Shown piece by piece: positions 22,186 through 34,362 of a DNA stretch of 64,000 nucleotides (the first letter of the stretch is position 1; the number at the start of each line of letters is the position of its first letter). The DNA comes from Cryptomeria japonica (Eukaryota > Streptophyta > Pinopsida > Cupressales > Cupressaceae). The notes beneath the pieces were generated by a model. The model did not search any database. It was not told the DNA's origin and worked only from the letters and a program-made list of their open reading frames with translations. Where the stretch lies: assembly GCF_030272615.1 (NCBI RefSeq), contig NC_081415.1:369651667-369715666 (forward strand), read 5' to 3'. A program made the position numbers and the translations under genes.

Positions 22186-23664
22186 TCAGTCAGACACATG
22201 ATTTTCGTTTCCACAAATCAAAGGCAAGCTGAAATCATCATTCACATCTGCCTGTTCAGAAACACTTCCACTTCTCATCAGCTGATCACATAAAACATAA
22301 TCATCAACATGTTCATAATAAATCAATCTTTGAAAACCAAATGAATGGTGAAAGGGCTGGTCACTAGGTGACATAAGAGTGCCATACTCTTCACCATTAC
22401 TTCCTGTCTAAAAAGAAAAGTAACCCAACTTATTCTGAACAATGGAAGCATTAGGCATATCTAAATTGTTAGTTTGCACAAGAATAAAACATTCAATATT
22501 GTCTTGCAAACTAGAGAGGAAAGCTTCCTCATAAAATGACTGCTCTTCAACTTGCTGATCATAATTTCTATCAGTCTCTTGCATAAGTAAAGACACGTGA
22601 TCATCACTTGTCAATGGTTCTTTTCCCACTTGCAAATCAGGGAAAATTATTTCAGATTTGTCATGCCTTTTAAAAGAAAGATCCACACAATGCATATCAA
22701 AATCTGAGTTCATATCAACATATGAATCTACATTATCACACCTATCAGGCATATATGCATCTTCATCTTGTCTATCACTCAAATCAAATATAGGGAAAGA
22801 ATCAATACCATAAGTATCATACATTACACCCTCAAAAAAATCATTAATATCATAACATGTACTGGTTGGGTGTAAGAGATTGGGCACATTTTTTGATGCA
22901 TACCTCTAAAAATCAGCAGCTAAGAGTTCTGAAATTTGTTCACTACTTAGTGAACCTTCTTCTTCATTTTCATTTTCCTTGGCTTCATCCTCTGAGTTGT
23001 AAACATTGTCCCAATCTGATAAAGGTATTAAATCAGTAGTGCTCAGGTCTCTATGCACATTTATTTCATTGTTACAACAACTCGCATCCGCATCATAGCC
23101 TTTATCATGCTGCTCATAAAGTGCTGCTATATATTGCAACATAGTTTCATAACTTTGATTGCAAACATCTTGTGGATTGAACTTAACAACAAGGTGATCC
23201 ATACCATTAAGATCTGAAATCTCAATGGGCTCATGATTAGTTGAACAATTACTTATGTTCTCAAAAGTTTCTTCTTTCTCTGAATACACATCTAAACTGT
23301 CATGTTGTGAATAAGAGTCACCTTCAGCATCATAGGAGGCATATCCACTCATGGATTCATCTCCTTCACTGTACTCAATCTTGTGTACATTTTCAGATTT
23401 AATTACTTCAATCTCATCTATCCATTCTTTAATGCAGACAACACTTTCTTCTCTCAAGGTAGTAGACCAATTAATTGAGTCAGGCTCATCAAGCTCTAAA
23501 AATAATTCAATCAAAACAGACTCATGGGGTCTAGCATCAGCTGGAAACTCATTTAATGCAGCTATGAATCTTTCATAAAAATATATGATGACTCTTCCTC
23601 TTTTCTTTTCCCTACTTTCTTTCTCAAAAACCAGATGAATTTCTCTCAGATCTTTTGAAGACAT
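22186..23664 (-). pseudogene. Unrecognised acidic ORF of the LARD-like element, two in-frame TAG
   Basis: The ATG at 23664 opens a frame of 493 codons that ends in TGA at 22186. It is interrupted only by TAG at 22906-22908 and TAG at 22408-22410, with no frameshift. The N-terminal about 85 residues are mixed charge and may be helical (MSSKDLREIHLVFEKESREK, then FYERFIAALNEFPADAR). The rest is very acidic and rich in Asp, Glu, Ser and Tyr. No retroviral motif, signal peptide or membrane segment is visible. It sits where an ORF1 or gag would be. A captured host fragment or a highly diverged Gag are both possible, and I do not assign a function. Confidence 0.55.
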
Positions 23665-24396
23665 ACTGCAATCTCTTTATCAATCTCTTTCAGATTTGAC
23701 AAAGGATTTGGAGATCTAGGAACTACATCTAGATCCATCAAGTTTATAACATTTACTGAACCATTATTTGGACAATGCATCCTACTTCTTTACAAACTCC
23801 TTTCAAAACACGTGCAGTCATTAATTTTAAGAATCATACACACTTCTCCCATCACTTATGACTGAATTTTTTTTTAAAACATGAAGTATGTAAAAGGCAA
23901 ACTTCTTTTCCTTTCAATGGTGATTGTTTCACCTTATAAGGAACATATAATTTCATAGATACTTTGAGGAATACTTGGTAAAATCAATGTTGCTGCTATT
24001 CACTTCATTTTCCCTTGACTGAGACCTTCAATCTCAGAACTCCAAGGCTCTGCTACCTCTTTGCTGCAACCTCACCAAATCCTTTAAATTTTTTACAATA
24101 GTGCACACTAGTGTAGAGATCTTTCAGAGTCGCCACTCACTGCTGTGAGAATTTATAAAATCAATACAGAACATGAACAGATCTGGACTTGCAGAAAGAT
24201 AAAAAGATAGCAGACTTTCAACACTTGGATAGGAATTGACTCTCACAAAGAAGACATTCCTGACTTCATACAACACTACCAGACAGATAACAATAGATCT
24301 GAAAACACTTTCAGATTTACAACACTTTTATGACTCTTTCCTCAAATGGATATGGCTAGACTCATGGATTTGACTTGACAAAACTCTTACATCTCT
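23665..24396 (-). other. Leader region of the LARD-like element
   Basis: About 730 bases between the primer site and the ORF start, with no ORF or domain seen. Confidence 0.5.
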
Positions 24397-24416
24397 GTCC
24401 CCAGAAGAGTTGTCAT
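24397..24416 (-). promoter_or_regulatory. Primer binding site, Tat/Ogre type
   Basis: The minus strand reads TGACAACTCTTCTGGGGACA two bases inside the 5' LTR end. It resembles the TGGCGACTC...CTGGGGA primer sites of Ogre/Tat elements, with G-to-A changes. It supports minus orientation. Confidence 0.6.
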
Positions 24417-24418
24417 TT

Positions 24419-27400
24419 TGTTGGCTCTTTTTTATGCTGAACAACAAAATCAACAACCAGATAATATACAACCAAATTTTGAAAGGTAGCCAACCTCAAC
24501 TATGATTTCAAAGGACTAACTGGACCAACTTAACAAGGATATTTAATCCTTCTTCTCTTCAAGCTTTGCAAGGCCTAGACGGGTTTACCTTTGATGCACT
24601 TCAAATACACTCTAAACTCACACACAACATCACCATTAAAGCAGAAATCTCAAACATAGCTCAACAATAAGGAAAGTACTGCAAATTAGCTACATTCACA
24701 TTGACTCTCAACTACATTGGAGCTTGAGATAGGTGGGACATTACCACAAAACAGAAAGAAAATATATTAAATTCTGATTTGATTTTTAATTTTTGAGAAA
24801 ACCCCAAAATGTGCAAGACCAGTGCCTTATCTAAGGGCAATAGAGTCATATATCAGACTACAAATGAAAACACTCATTGCAAATACATCTTCATCATGAA
24901 ATATTCCTGCATTAATGCCTTGCATAAATGCATTACTAAGATTATCCACAGAAAACATCAGATCCAGAAACATGAACCCCATTTCATTAATGTTTGCTCA
25001 CAAAGTTTAAAATCTTCCTTGAAGATTACCTACGAACAAGCATTACACTCATAGACACAACTACTCATGACAAACATGATCCTCCTTAAGAATCAGATTT
25101 GAATAAAATGAAAGTACATTTCAGAGACAAATTATGTGCGAATTTGTGCATGTCTTACATACACAAGAACCTACAAAAAATAACACCTATAGCAAGAAAA
25201 TAAGACTCCATTACTTAAAATAAGACATTACTCTGCAACCTTGAAAATAAACCCAGAATTGGAAACCAAGAAATTTGGAGCCTTTCTCACATAATTCTAG
25301 AACTCTTACAATGAGAATAAAATCAGAATAAGAAGGAGAGGGAAAAAGATTAGGTCTGCAACCAAAATTGCCAAGTGTCTCTTTTCCAACTGAATTTCAA
25401 TCCCTTCCTTCTTTCCATGTAAACTACTCTTTAAATATCCTATATTTGTCAAAACTAACTCCATAACTACATTCCTCATCTCGAGAGCTTTCCGATGATA
25501 TATGATACTTGGTATTTTGAGTAAAAATAGACTTCTGGGTGAATTAGATCCTTCATATGTGCACATCATTTAAATTTTTCAATATTTTCTATATAGTTTG
25601 CACTATACAATCTAACTTTGATTTTTCCCTCTTTTTGGCCTGATGCCCTACCACATGGCGGTCTCGGATTGGCTGATGGGATCCACTAGGATGACACCTC
25701 ACTGATTAACCACCTGGACTGCCTCATCACTGCCACCTATGCGCCACTAGACTGCCATGCGTACATCACATCATCGCCATTGGATGAGACCCGTGAGTTG
25801 GACTTCCAGCTGGACTTGCCACCTATCTTTCGCCATTTCACAATGGCTAACGATCTTGCATCTTTGAGTCACAAAGACACGCGAGCCATTGGATCCTCTG
25901 CAACCTGCATGGTCTTTAGCCTTCATTTTCTGCACATGTTTTTCACTATTTCGTGAAGCGTATTCGGCGTGCATCTTCCCTTCGCGAATCCACGCGCACC
26001 GTCCAATCTCCTCAACTTTCTCACTTGTTAATCCACTCTTTCTCTACAAAATTTGCCTGCCTCAGGATCCATGCTTGCTCGGGGTCCACCTAGTCGCTAC
26101 TTGTCGGCCTCCTTGGTCACCTCGGGAAGCATGCCCACACACATGGGGTCCCTCTTGGGTGCCCATCAACACCATCCATCAAAAGCCCAAAGCTTTGACA
26201 TTGTGGATTTTTAAAGCTTTGCTTATAAACATCAAAAAATTCACTCCCACCACCAATGTGGGATATATGCATTTTCCTGAGAATGCATTTTTGAGCTTAC
26301 CCTTTGAGTTTTAATGGCGGCCTTTCTATCATTTGCATTGCCTGGAAGTTTCTACATTTTACATGCCACGTTAAGGATCACTTTCAGAACCACGCTGCCA
26401 CTCCATTACATTGGCTTTAGGTTTTCTATGCTTCTTCAACTCTCCATGCAGCAGTGAGGATTGGCATTCATTTTCCTTTGGAACTATATGAAGTCTTTTC
26501 AACTTTCTTTTAGCTTGCGTGAGGCAGAGAGGATAATAGCAGACATTGTTGAAATTTTAAATGCCTTCCAACAACACCTTTGACCATGCAAGCCAAACAC
26601 CACTCCACGCAGGGGCTGTTGCCACACAGAGGACAGGATCTGGCATTTAACATGCCATTTGTATTTGCTTAGAATATTTCATGTGCCTTTCTAAGCCTTC
26701 CAACATCACGTAGAAGAGGATATTTGGCATTTGTTGGTAGTTAAAACTACACTCTTACCTGTCATGCAGCAAATCTTCATTAACTTTAAAGTTTAATGAG
26801 CTTGCTGATTGCATTTGTTTGAAGTTTTAAATTGCACTCCTAGACATCACACACAGTAAGGAGAATGTTGGGAAGGTTGTGGAATTTGGCTTTACACCAG
26901 CCAAAGGCATTTGCTAAGGAATGTTTATGCTCAGAGACCCACGCAGGGAGGACTTTGGCAATTTAACTTGCCAAATTTGCATTAAAAGTTTTTGTTGTTA
27001 AAAAAAAACCACGAAGAGGGGAGTTACTCCTGGCACCATTTGCATTTGGTTGCCTTCAATGGTCTTTTCATGCTCTGTTGCGTTGGATTTGGGGGATGAG
27101 TGACTGGCATTTCAATTTGACAAAGAGTTTCTGCAACTATAATTTGTTTGAGAAGTTTTCTTCTGTTTGCATTTGCCTTTGGAGTTTCATATAACTTCTT
27201 CAAGCAATGCTCTTCTTTCCAGTTTGTTTGCCACACGAGGAATGATAGTTTATAGCTGCTAACACATTTGCATTGGCTTTTAATTTCCTTCACTACATTT
27301 GTTGCTCTGATGTTATCTGCAAATGGTGAAAAGAAAGATCCAAATGCATCATTGGCGCAATGTTGCAACCTCGTATTCCTCATCAAATCTATTTAATATC

Positions 27401-28744
27401 TCTAGCTTCAAGTTTATTCTCATTCTTGCATTACTCTCTCTTGGAAAACTTACAATTACTCTACTGCAACTATGCATGCCAATATCATTTTGCAATTGCT
27501 CAAAGGGCCAAGTCGCTAGTAAAATTAATGCACAGGCATTTATCCAGGTCTGGCCCCAAAATGGGTCTGACTAAATTTTTTTTTGTTTTCATGCCACTGA
27601 CATTCAAAATACCTCAAGAAACTTAAACATACCTCTGGAAATGATCAGCATCATTTTCGGATCATCAAACTGAGTTTTGTAACTTTCAGGCACTTACGCC
27701 ACATTTTTGCATTTAATCGCGAAGACGTAATTTTCAAACCTATCAAAACACCTTTCTGGATCTCGCCATCTGACAAGTGTGTACTTTGATATAAAAGCAT
27801 GAAATCTACCAAATGGTTTTTCAAGACGAGTTCCGAGTGCAGAGATTAATTTTCGAAAATGCCCAACTGGCTTTGTCGACACTGCGGACCTGATGAAGTC
27901 AATGTTCAGGCAACACACGATGCCTTTCTTAAAAATATCAGACGACCTCTGTAGACCCACAAAAATGAGATTTAGGTACCTTGAAGTACATATCAAAACT
28001 TAGAATTCTTGGTTTGACCAAAATTCTGACTGGGTGCAAATGGTGTGCTCATGAAAATGGCTACTTTAATTGATACGACAATGAAAGTACGGATAACTGA
28101 AACAGATGGCTCAAGAAACCCTTCTAAAAACCGATCAAACGGATTGGTAGGAGCTTGAAATTTGAAACTTAGCTCTTCATTTATACCAACAATAGCCCAG
28201 AAAAAACATTCTAACATGACACTCATTGAGGCAACTTTTACAATTATGCAAAACAGGGCTCCGACTAGTAGTTGAAACAGGGACTTGTCAAACCTCACAA
28301 ACTGCAAATAGATCGAGCTTGGTAAACTGAGCAAATGGATTCATGAAGACTTGAAATTTTGCATGGAGGCACACTTTTATGCATAGAATTCAGTACATTT
28401 TGAATTTCATCATGATAATCAACAGGGAAAAGATATAAACACCCAAAGTAGGCTACTTAGTAAAATCTTCATTTGTGCCTAAAATGCACTTTCAACTCAC
28501 CCCTTGAAATGGGTACCTGATAAATTGATCCAAACTGAAATCTAAAAGTTTCACATCACTACATAGGTCAAATGAAAGGTGTACAACAATTTTCCAAAGC
28601 CTTACCCTTTGAAAATCAACTGGCTCCATTTTACCCTCTCTAACTAGGCCATTCAAACTGACTCATTTTATGATCATTTGGAAATGTAGAGCAAAAATTT
28701 GAAATGGGCCTCAAAACTTGACTCAAATTTAATGAGTCCCAACA
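24419..28744 (-). repeat. 5' LTR of the LARD-like element, 4,326 bp
   Basis: It starts (minus strand) TGTTGGGACTC and ends GCCAACA, and is the partner of 17644-21947. The TATA-like box is at 25588-25597. The 5-bp target duplication AATCC lies at 28745-28749. Confidence 0.9.
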
Positions 28745-28749
28745 AATCC

Positions 28750-29760
28750 AATGTTTATCTTCTCATGCCTCATTAACTAATGCTGGTTCAATTTGAGAAA
28801 TTAGACATACCTCTTCATTTGCTAGTCTTCCTCTAGTCATTACACCTTGATACTTATTCCCAATTATCTGACTTTCAGAGTGATTCAATCTTACATACCT
28901 GGGTGTATTTACTTGTTGTTATTCTTCAGTCGCTGTGGAATTCTCAGATGATGCCGGTGTGATTGGATCAACAATTTGTACCGGTGCATTCTATATAGGT
29001 TCATTTTTTATTATCTCAACTACCAGTTCAGAGTCCATAGACCTTGAATTACCTCTAAATTGTTCATCAATCTTTACATTTGTACTCTCAATGATTTTCT
29101 GCAATCTTTTATTAAAACATCTATATGCCTTGCTCTTAGATGAATAACCAAGAAACATTCCTTCATCACTTCTAGGATCAAATTTACCAATATAATCATC
29201 TCTCCTAATATAACATTTGCTTCCAAATATTTTGAAATATTTAAGAGTAGGAGTATTACCAAACCATAGTTCATGAGGGGTTTTACCGGTTTCACCTTTG
29301 ATGTGAATTCTGTTGAATGTGTAAATCATTGTATTGACTACTTCTCTCCAATACACATGAGGTAGGTTTTCTTTTGATATCATGCTTCTAGTTGCATCCA
29401 GAATAGTTTTGTTCTTCCTTTCCACAACTCCATTTTGCTGGGGTGTCTGAGGTGCTGATAATTGTCTTTTGATTCAATTCACTTCATAGAATATTTTAAA
29501 TTCCTTAGATGTGAATTCACCTCCTTGATCTGATCTTAAACATTTGATTTTCTTACCGGTTTCATTCTCTACTGTTGCCTTGAATAGTTTGAATTTCCCA
29601 AAAGCTTCTGATTTCTCCCTGAGAATAGTAACCCAACACATTCTAGAATAATCATCAATGATTAGCATAAAATATCTATCTCCTTGTAAACTTCTAGTTC
29701 TTGCCAAACCACATGAATCTGTATGAATTAAAATCAAGAACATTATTGGATTTTTCTAGA
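28750..29760 (-). pseudogene. copia integrase and post-integrase linker
   Basis: The integrase core starts near 29745 with the first catalytic Asp in IHTDSCGLA. The second Asp is in CLRSDQGGEF and the Glu in PQQNGVVERKNKT (about 29420). The C-terminal part has the copia-specific KTPHELWFGNTPTLKYFKIF and DEGMFLGYSSKSKAYRC. The linker then runs through RYVRLNHSESQIIGNKYQ to the insertion at 28745, with a TGA at EA*EDKHWI. A TAA sits shortly before the Glu region and a frameshift separates the core from the upstream pre-integrase ORF. Catalytic residues are all visible but the frame is not intact. Confidence 0.88.
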
Positions 29761-30355
29761 ATACTCTTAAAAGTTGCTCTAACTTTCTTTCCAAATTGGC
29801 ATTCCTTATATATCGGATTGTGAGGTTTTACAATCTTAGGTAAATCCCTTACTGCCTTAGTTGTACTGATCTTCACAATGCAATCAAAATTTACATGACA
29901 AAGTCTCTTATGCCATAACCAACTTTCATCAATATGTGCAATCAAGAATGTCTTCTCATTGTTATTCAAGTGAAAGATATTACCTCTAGTCTGATTACTG
30001 GTTGCAATTTCCAAACTAGTTCTATTCATGATTTTGCATTTACCATTCTTGAATTGTAACTGAAATCCCTTTTCAACTAATTGACCAACACTCAAAAGAT
30101 TATGCTTCAAATCTTCAACATAATAAATGTTGTCAGTATTGTGCTTACCATCAAAAGATATAGTGCCTTTTCCTTTGATCAAACAAGATTTATCATCCCC
30201 AAATCTTACTAGACCTCCATTGTATTCCTAAAAGGTTAAGAATTTACTTTTATCACCAGTCATATGATGTCAACATCCAGAATCAATGATCCATTCATCT
30301 TTTTCTTCAATTTTAGCTGCCAGGGCCTGCTCTACTGACTGTATAGTAGGTGTCG
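29694..30355 (-). pseudogene. copia protease and GAG-pre-integrase domain
   Basis: The protease core DEWIIDSGC holds the D-S-G active site (near 30285). It is followed by a TGA in place of the usual residue before HHMTGDKSKF. The GAG-pre-integrase part follows (NIYYVEDLKHNLLSVGQL, then the zinc ligands H...H in WLWHKRLCHVNFD and C...C in YKECQFGKK, where the first Cys is Tyr). The open part ends in a frameshift after NNVLDF. Confidence 0.85.
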
Positions 30356-30362
30356 GTTGATC

Positions 30363-31415
30363 TTATATTATTGCAACAAAAGCCCATCCATTGTCTGTTG
30401 GTTCCTCATCAAAATCATTAGTAACTCCTTCATTAGCATAGTAACATGATTTGTCTCTATTCTTCTTAAATCTATATCTCTGATATTCAGGGTTAGGCTT
30501 ATATGTTCTTTTAGCTTCTTCTCTAAATCTTACATGTCTATCAGGACACCTAGATGCCATATGACCAATTTTATTGCAGTTAAAACATTTAAATGGTGCT
30601 TTACCTTCATACTTACTTCCAACTAGACCTTTAGGCATTTTCCTTGCAAATAGTGCTTCAAGCTCTTCCAATTCTTCATTCTCTCTTCTGATGTCTTCAA
30701 GTTCTCTTGCATAAAGTGTTTTCCAATCAGATTTCTTAGATAATGATGATGATACTGCAAATGATGATGCTTTGAAGACTAAATCTGTCTTAATTGTAGC
30801 AACATGACCAAATTCCTCAAGTTTAAAAGTTGAAAGTTTTCCAACCAAGGTATCTCTAGATATTGATGTGTTAGGCATTGTTATCAATTCATTAATAGTA
30901 GTTACTTTCATTTTGTATGCTGGTGGCAATGCTCTTAAGAATTTAGAAAAAATTTCATCTTCACTTAAGGATCCTCCACAACATTGTATACCCAAAACAA
31001 TTTCATTAACTCTTTCCATAAAAGCAGAAATCCTTTCATCTTCTTCCATTTTCAGATTTTCATACCTGACTCGGAAGCATTCCAATTTTGCAATTTTGAT
31101 AGTGGTATCACCTTCATTCAATGTCTCCAATTTGTCCCAAATAGCTTTAGCAGTAGATTGGTCTGATAATCCCATGATTTGCTGATCTGACAATGCACTC
31201 AAAAGTGCTTCTCTTGCTTTACAATCATTCTCCTGATCTTTAGCCAAGTTTGGTGGATTAGGTTGACTATGAGTAGGACCAACATAGCCATTCTTTGTAG
31301 CATCCCATATGTCTCTTCCAATGCAATTCATATGTGTCTCCATTCTGATCTTGCATATACCATAGTTAGTTCCATCAAGCTTTAGACTGTCCTTCCTGAA
31401 ATAGTTAGTTGCCAT
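30363..31415 (-). CDS. copia Gag, 350 aa
   Basis: The ATG at 31415 is 43 bases after the primer site. The N-terminal part has the copia start (KLDGTNYGICKIRMETHMN), the middle is the UBN2-type Gag domain (IWDKLETLNEGDTTIKIAKL), and a complete CCHC knuckle CFNCNKIGHMASRC lies at about residues 275-288. It is open for all 350 codons and ends in TAA where relatives continue into the protease. It packages element RNA into virus-like particles. This is the best preserved ORF of this copy. Confidence 0.9.
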   Translation of the reverse strand: MATNYFRKDSLKLDGTNYGICKIRMETHMNCIGRDIWDATKNGYVGPTHSQPNPPNLAKDQENDCKAREALLSALSDQQIMGLSDQSTAKAIWDKLETLNEGDTTIKIAKLECFRVRYENLKMEEDERISAFMERVNEIVLGIQCCGGSLSEDEIFSKFLRALPPAYKMKVTTINELITMPNTSISRDTLVGKLSTFKLEEFGHVATIKTDLVFKASSFAVSSSLSKKSDWKTLYARELEDIRRENEELEELEALFARKMPKGLVGSKYEGKAPFKCFNCNKIGHMASRCPDRHVRFREEAKRTYKPNPEYQRYRFKKNRDKSCYYANEGVTNDFDEEPTDNGWAFVAII

Positions 31416-31457
31416 AGAATCTCCTCAAGCTGTTAAACTTCTGCAAAAAGAGGACTT

Positions 31458-31470
31458 GGCTCTAATACCA
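31458..31470 (-). promoter_or_regulatory. Primer binding site, initiator Met tRNA type
   Basis: The minus strand reads TGGTATTAGAGCC, one base different from the usual copia TGGTATCAGAGCC. It lies two bases after the LTR end CCTAACA. Confidence 0.85.
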
Positions 31471-31472
31471 AT

Positions 31473-31517
31473 TGTTAGGACCCGAAGGCAACTGATTCAC
31501 CTCCCCCCTCTTAGTTT
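31473..31517 (-). repeat. Remnant of copia 5' LTR end
   Basis: Only about 45 bases of U5 remain, ending TCCTAACA on the minus strand. Beyond about 31517 the sequence reads as the end of ORF block C, so the rest of the 5' LTR has been lost or replaced. Confidence 0.65.
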
Positions 31518-34362
31518 CCTCCAGGTCCTAATAGTTGTACCCTCTCTTTTAATATCTTTGTCATGTCTGCAACTGCTTCAATTGTCTGGGCATCTTTTTT
31601 CATGAGTTGGATATCAATGCACTTTAGATCTTTCTACATTGTGTCATTTAGATCTTTCAACCCTTTAAGTAACTTTGTAGATTCCTCATGCCCTTGTTTG
31701 ATGATAAAATTTCTCCACTTGACATTTTTCCTTGACACATAAAGCACATTATCATCCAAATTTTCAACAGGTTTCTCGGTTAAGAACTTCATCACGCCAA
31801 AATTATGCACGTCATTTATTTGTGCTAACACCACCACCCACTTCATCCTTTCCTTCTCCTAGGCAACAACTTCTAGCTCTAACTCTTTACTCACGGTTTT
31901 AGCATCTCCATAAACTTTAACCAGGCTGGCACTATATTCTGAACCTTGTTGTACTATAAAATTGACCCATTCATCGAATAGCTCTTCTACCATGCTTCTC
32001 CTCTAAACCTGATCTAACAGCTTCTAGTTCACCAGTGATTTGGGGTCAAAGGATAGTGTCATCTGGGATAGGGGCTAAGGACTTGGATGGTGTATGGCAT
32101 TGATGTATTTTGCCATTTGAGTGATGATCTATTTTAGCTCCTTTTTATCTTTCTTATCCTTCTAAGACCTAGATATCATCCTCTTTGTGGAGAATTCTAG
32201 GTGTTTAGCATCTACCGCCCTCAAAGCAACTCCCAAATCAATTTTCTCCACTGTAAAATCATCTTTAGTGGCCTTCTCTGAATCTCTACCTGAGATGGAT
32301 TTTGCTACTTCAGCCACCCAATGACCCGTTGCCTCATCCACTTCCACCATTGCCTATGTTTTCAACTTCTTTGGTTTAGCTACCTTCCCGAGGCATTTTC
32401 TCACCATATCCTCCATGGGATTGTGATAGGGACAACATTATGTTTCTTCTCAATCGACGCTCCTAGCCATTGGGGAGTGTTGGGAGTTTCTTTAGAAGGT
32501 GGAGGTGTCTGAGCATCCAGTGAGTCAATTACAGTCAAAGTAATCATTGGGTTTGTCTCTCCTTATGGTTCTTTGCCTATAACTGCATCTTGCACTAGAG
32601 GGTTATTCAATACCTGTTGATCTATTATCACTTCGATTTCTTCACCCAGATCCAAGTCTACAACAATTAATTTCACTGCTGGTTCTTTTCTCTTCTTCTT
32701 GCTCCTCAAGTGAGTAACTTAGACTGTTGAAGATTTCAACGGGGATCTCTTTGACCTTCTGAGTTGAACCTCTTCAATTATTGGCCTTGTGTCACCTGTA
32801 ATATCAACAACTTTGTTAGAGGTAGAAATAGGAAGTTGAGTGGTAGCATGTAGACCAACTATTAGTTTGTGGCAAGGCATGATTGATCCTTATATAAATT
32901 TCTGATCCCTTAGCCATTTTTCTATTCTCCTTATGACATTAAAGGTCCTGGCCTGAATGTTTTCTACTTCTCTCCTATCCCAGTCAATCTCAGGAATCGA
33001 CTGTCCTTGAATCTTCTCACTCAATTCAGGATCTAAGATATATTCCCCTATTTCTTCCTGCACACCAGTCACATTAATGGGTAATTTCATGGTAATCACT
33101 TGCTGTAAAGTGAACCTCGACCATAATCTCTTTCTTACTTCCAACTCGTCACTATAATTTTCCCAGTAGTCCTCCAGCTAGGGCTCATGAAACAAATGAT
33201 CATCCATATTTAGGTTTTCCACAACATACCCCCTGCTGTCAAACTTTTGCCTGGCAATGTAAGGCTGTAAATTCATTTTCTTAAATTCTAACTCTAAATT
33301 CAAAGCATCGGACATTGATTTATAACTATAATAACCAATTTCAATTGGAAAAACAACTTCGGAGTTACCCTTTGTTCCTAGGTTTTTGTCAATATGAGCC
33401 AATTGTCTGCTCACTTCAATGAGTATATAGCTGTCAAAGGCATATCTAGGTAATTTGAACGGCTCACCCTCAAAACCACCCACTCAGAGATAGGTAAATC
33501 TAGGAAACTGAGTGAAAGAGCTTTCATATATGCTAATCAATTCCATGGCTTCAACCGACATTCTTGTACTAACATCACCTTGCAATTCAAAGGCCAACCT
33601 CCTTGCGAAGACATCATTCCATCTGGTGAAATGCTTTGCATATTTTTGTTGTTGCAGTAAAGGGTAATAGTCATAGACTTTCATGCCATCCACCTAAGGT
33701 TGATTATGAAATCCTTGCCAATCTCTAGTACAAGCTAGTATGTAGAACAAATATGAAGACATGTAGAAGCTGGACATACCCACAAAACTGCTCAAACCCT
33801 CATGGAGTCTTTCTGCAATCACTTGTGCCTAGTCAAGGTATTTTTCACCTACCAATAACACCTGGATATAGAAATACATCCAATCCTCCCAATAAAAGGA
33901 GTGAGATTTCCCCTTGAGCCTATTCAACAAGATAATAATATCTTGTACTTTTGTAATGAAGTGTTCTCTGGTAAGGGGCTTTGGTAACCAAGACCTGCCC
34001 TTTTGCACCTTCAGAAGCCAATTTATTGCAATTACACTTTTATATGTGATTTTCTTTTTAGATAAAAATGCATATGAAGTCCCAATTGACCAGTCCTCAT
34101 ATGGCTCCTTATGTGGGATCCCCATTGCAGCCATTACTGTCTCTCTACTAATCTCCACCAACAACTCGCTGCTACTAGTTCTAATGCATTTGTTATCAAC
34201 ATCATATCTATTCATGCACGTTATTACCAAATCTGGACAGGGAGCAGTAGTTGGAAAGGCTGCAACTTCAATCAGACCACTTCTTACTATCTTCTCCATC
34301 ACTGAACTAGATTCAAGGTTTTTGGCCCTTTCTAATAAATCTCCCAGGTTAGCTTGAGCCAA
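31511..34362 (-). pseudogene. Long unrecognised ORF, block C (about 950 codons)
   Basis: From 34362 to about 32400 one frame is readable through scattered TAG, TAA and TGA codons. A frameshift near 32400 leads to a second frame to about 31511. An N-terminal domain of about 300 residues includes PCPDLVITCMNRYDVDNK, ELLVEISRETVMAAMGIP and YKSVIAINWLLK. A middle domain carries GYYSYKSMSDALNLELEF and VRKRLWSRFTLQQVI. Next come a basic, Pro/Ser-rich linker and a charged, probably coiled-coil end. The N-terminal domain resembles that of block B (LIEITTKEVRKVF, then a VIHEGL-type helix). No retroviral enzyme motif is present. It lies just after an LTR-like region, so it may be the first ORF of a separate element or an accessory ORF of element T. 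Function unknown. Confidence 0.5.

Larger units (their letters stand above)
17644..28744 (-). mobile_element. Non-autonomous LTR element (LARD-like) with 4.3-kb LTRs
   Basis: Two direct repeats, 17644-21947 and 24419-28744, begin TGTTG and end CCCAACA (left copy CCCAATA), and flank a 2.47-kb internal region. The 5-bp target duplications AATCT/AATCC differ by one base. The insertion splits copia codons between HWI and KAMED. Orientation is minus: a Tat-type primer site lies inside the right LTR, TATA boxes point left, and the only long ORF is minus. No protease, RT, RNase H or integrase is visible. In the first 175 bases the LTRs differ at nine positions. Confidence 0.88.
28745..31472 (-). mobile_element. 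Ty1/copia element, 5' two thirds (gag to integrase)
   Basis: It carries gag, protease, GAG-pre-integrase and integrase on the minus strand, with the RT start displaced to 17393-17643. It belongs to the same family as the complete plus-strand copy at 45320-52084, with nearly the same protein motifs throughout. It is decayed by stops and one frameshift near 29740. Confidence 0.9.

Noticed and set aside
33914-34357. 147-aa plus-strand ORF
   Set aside because: It is antisense to the N-terminal domain of block C, which has the better motif support.
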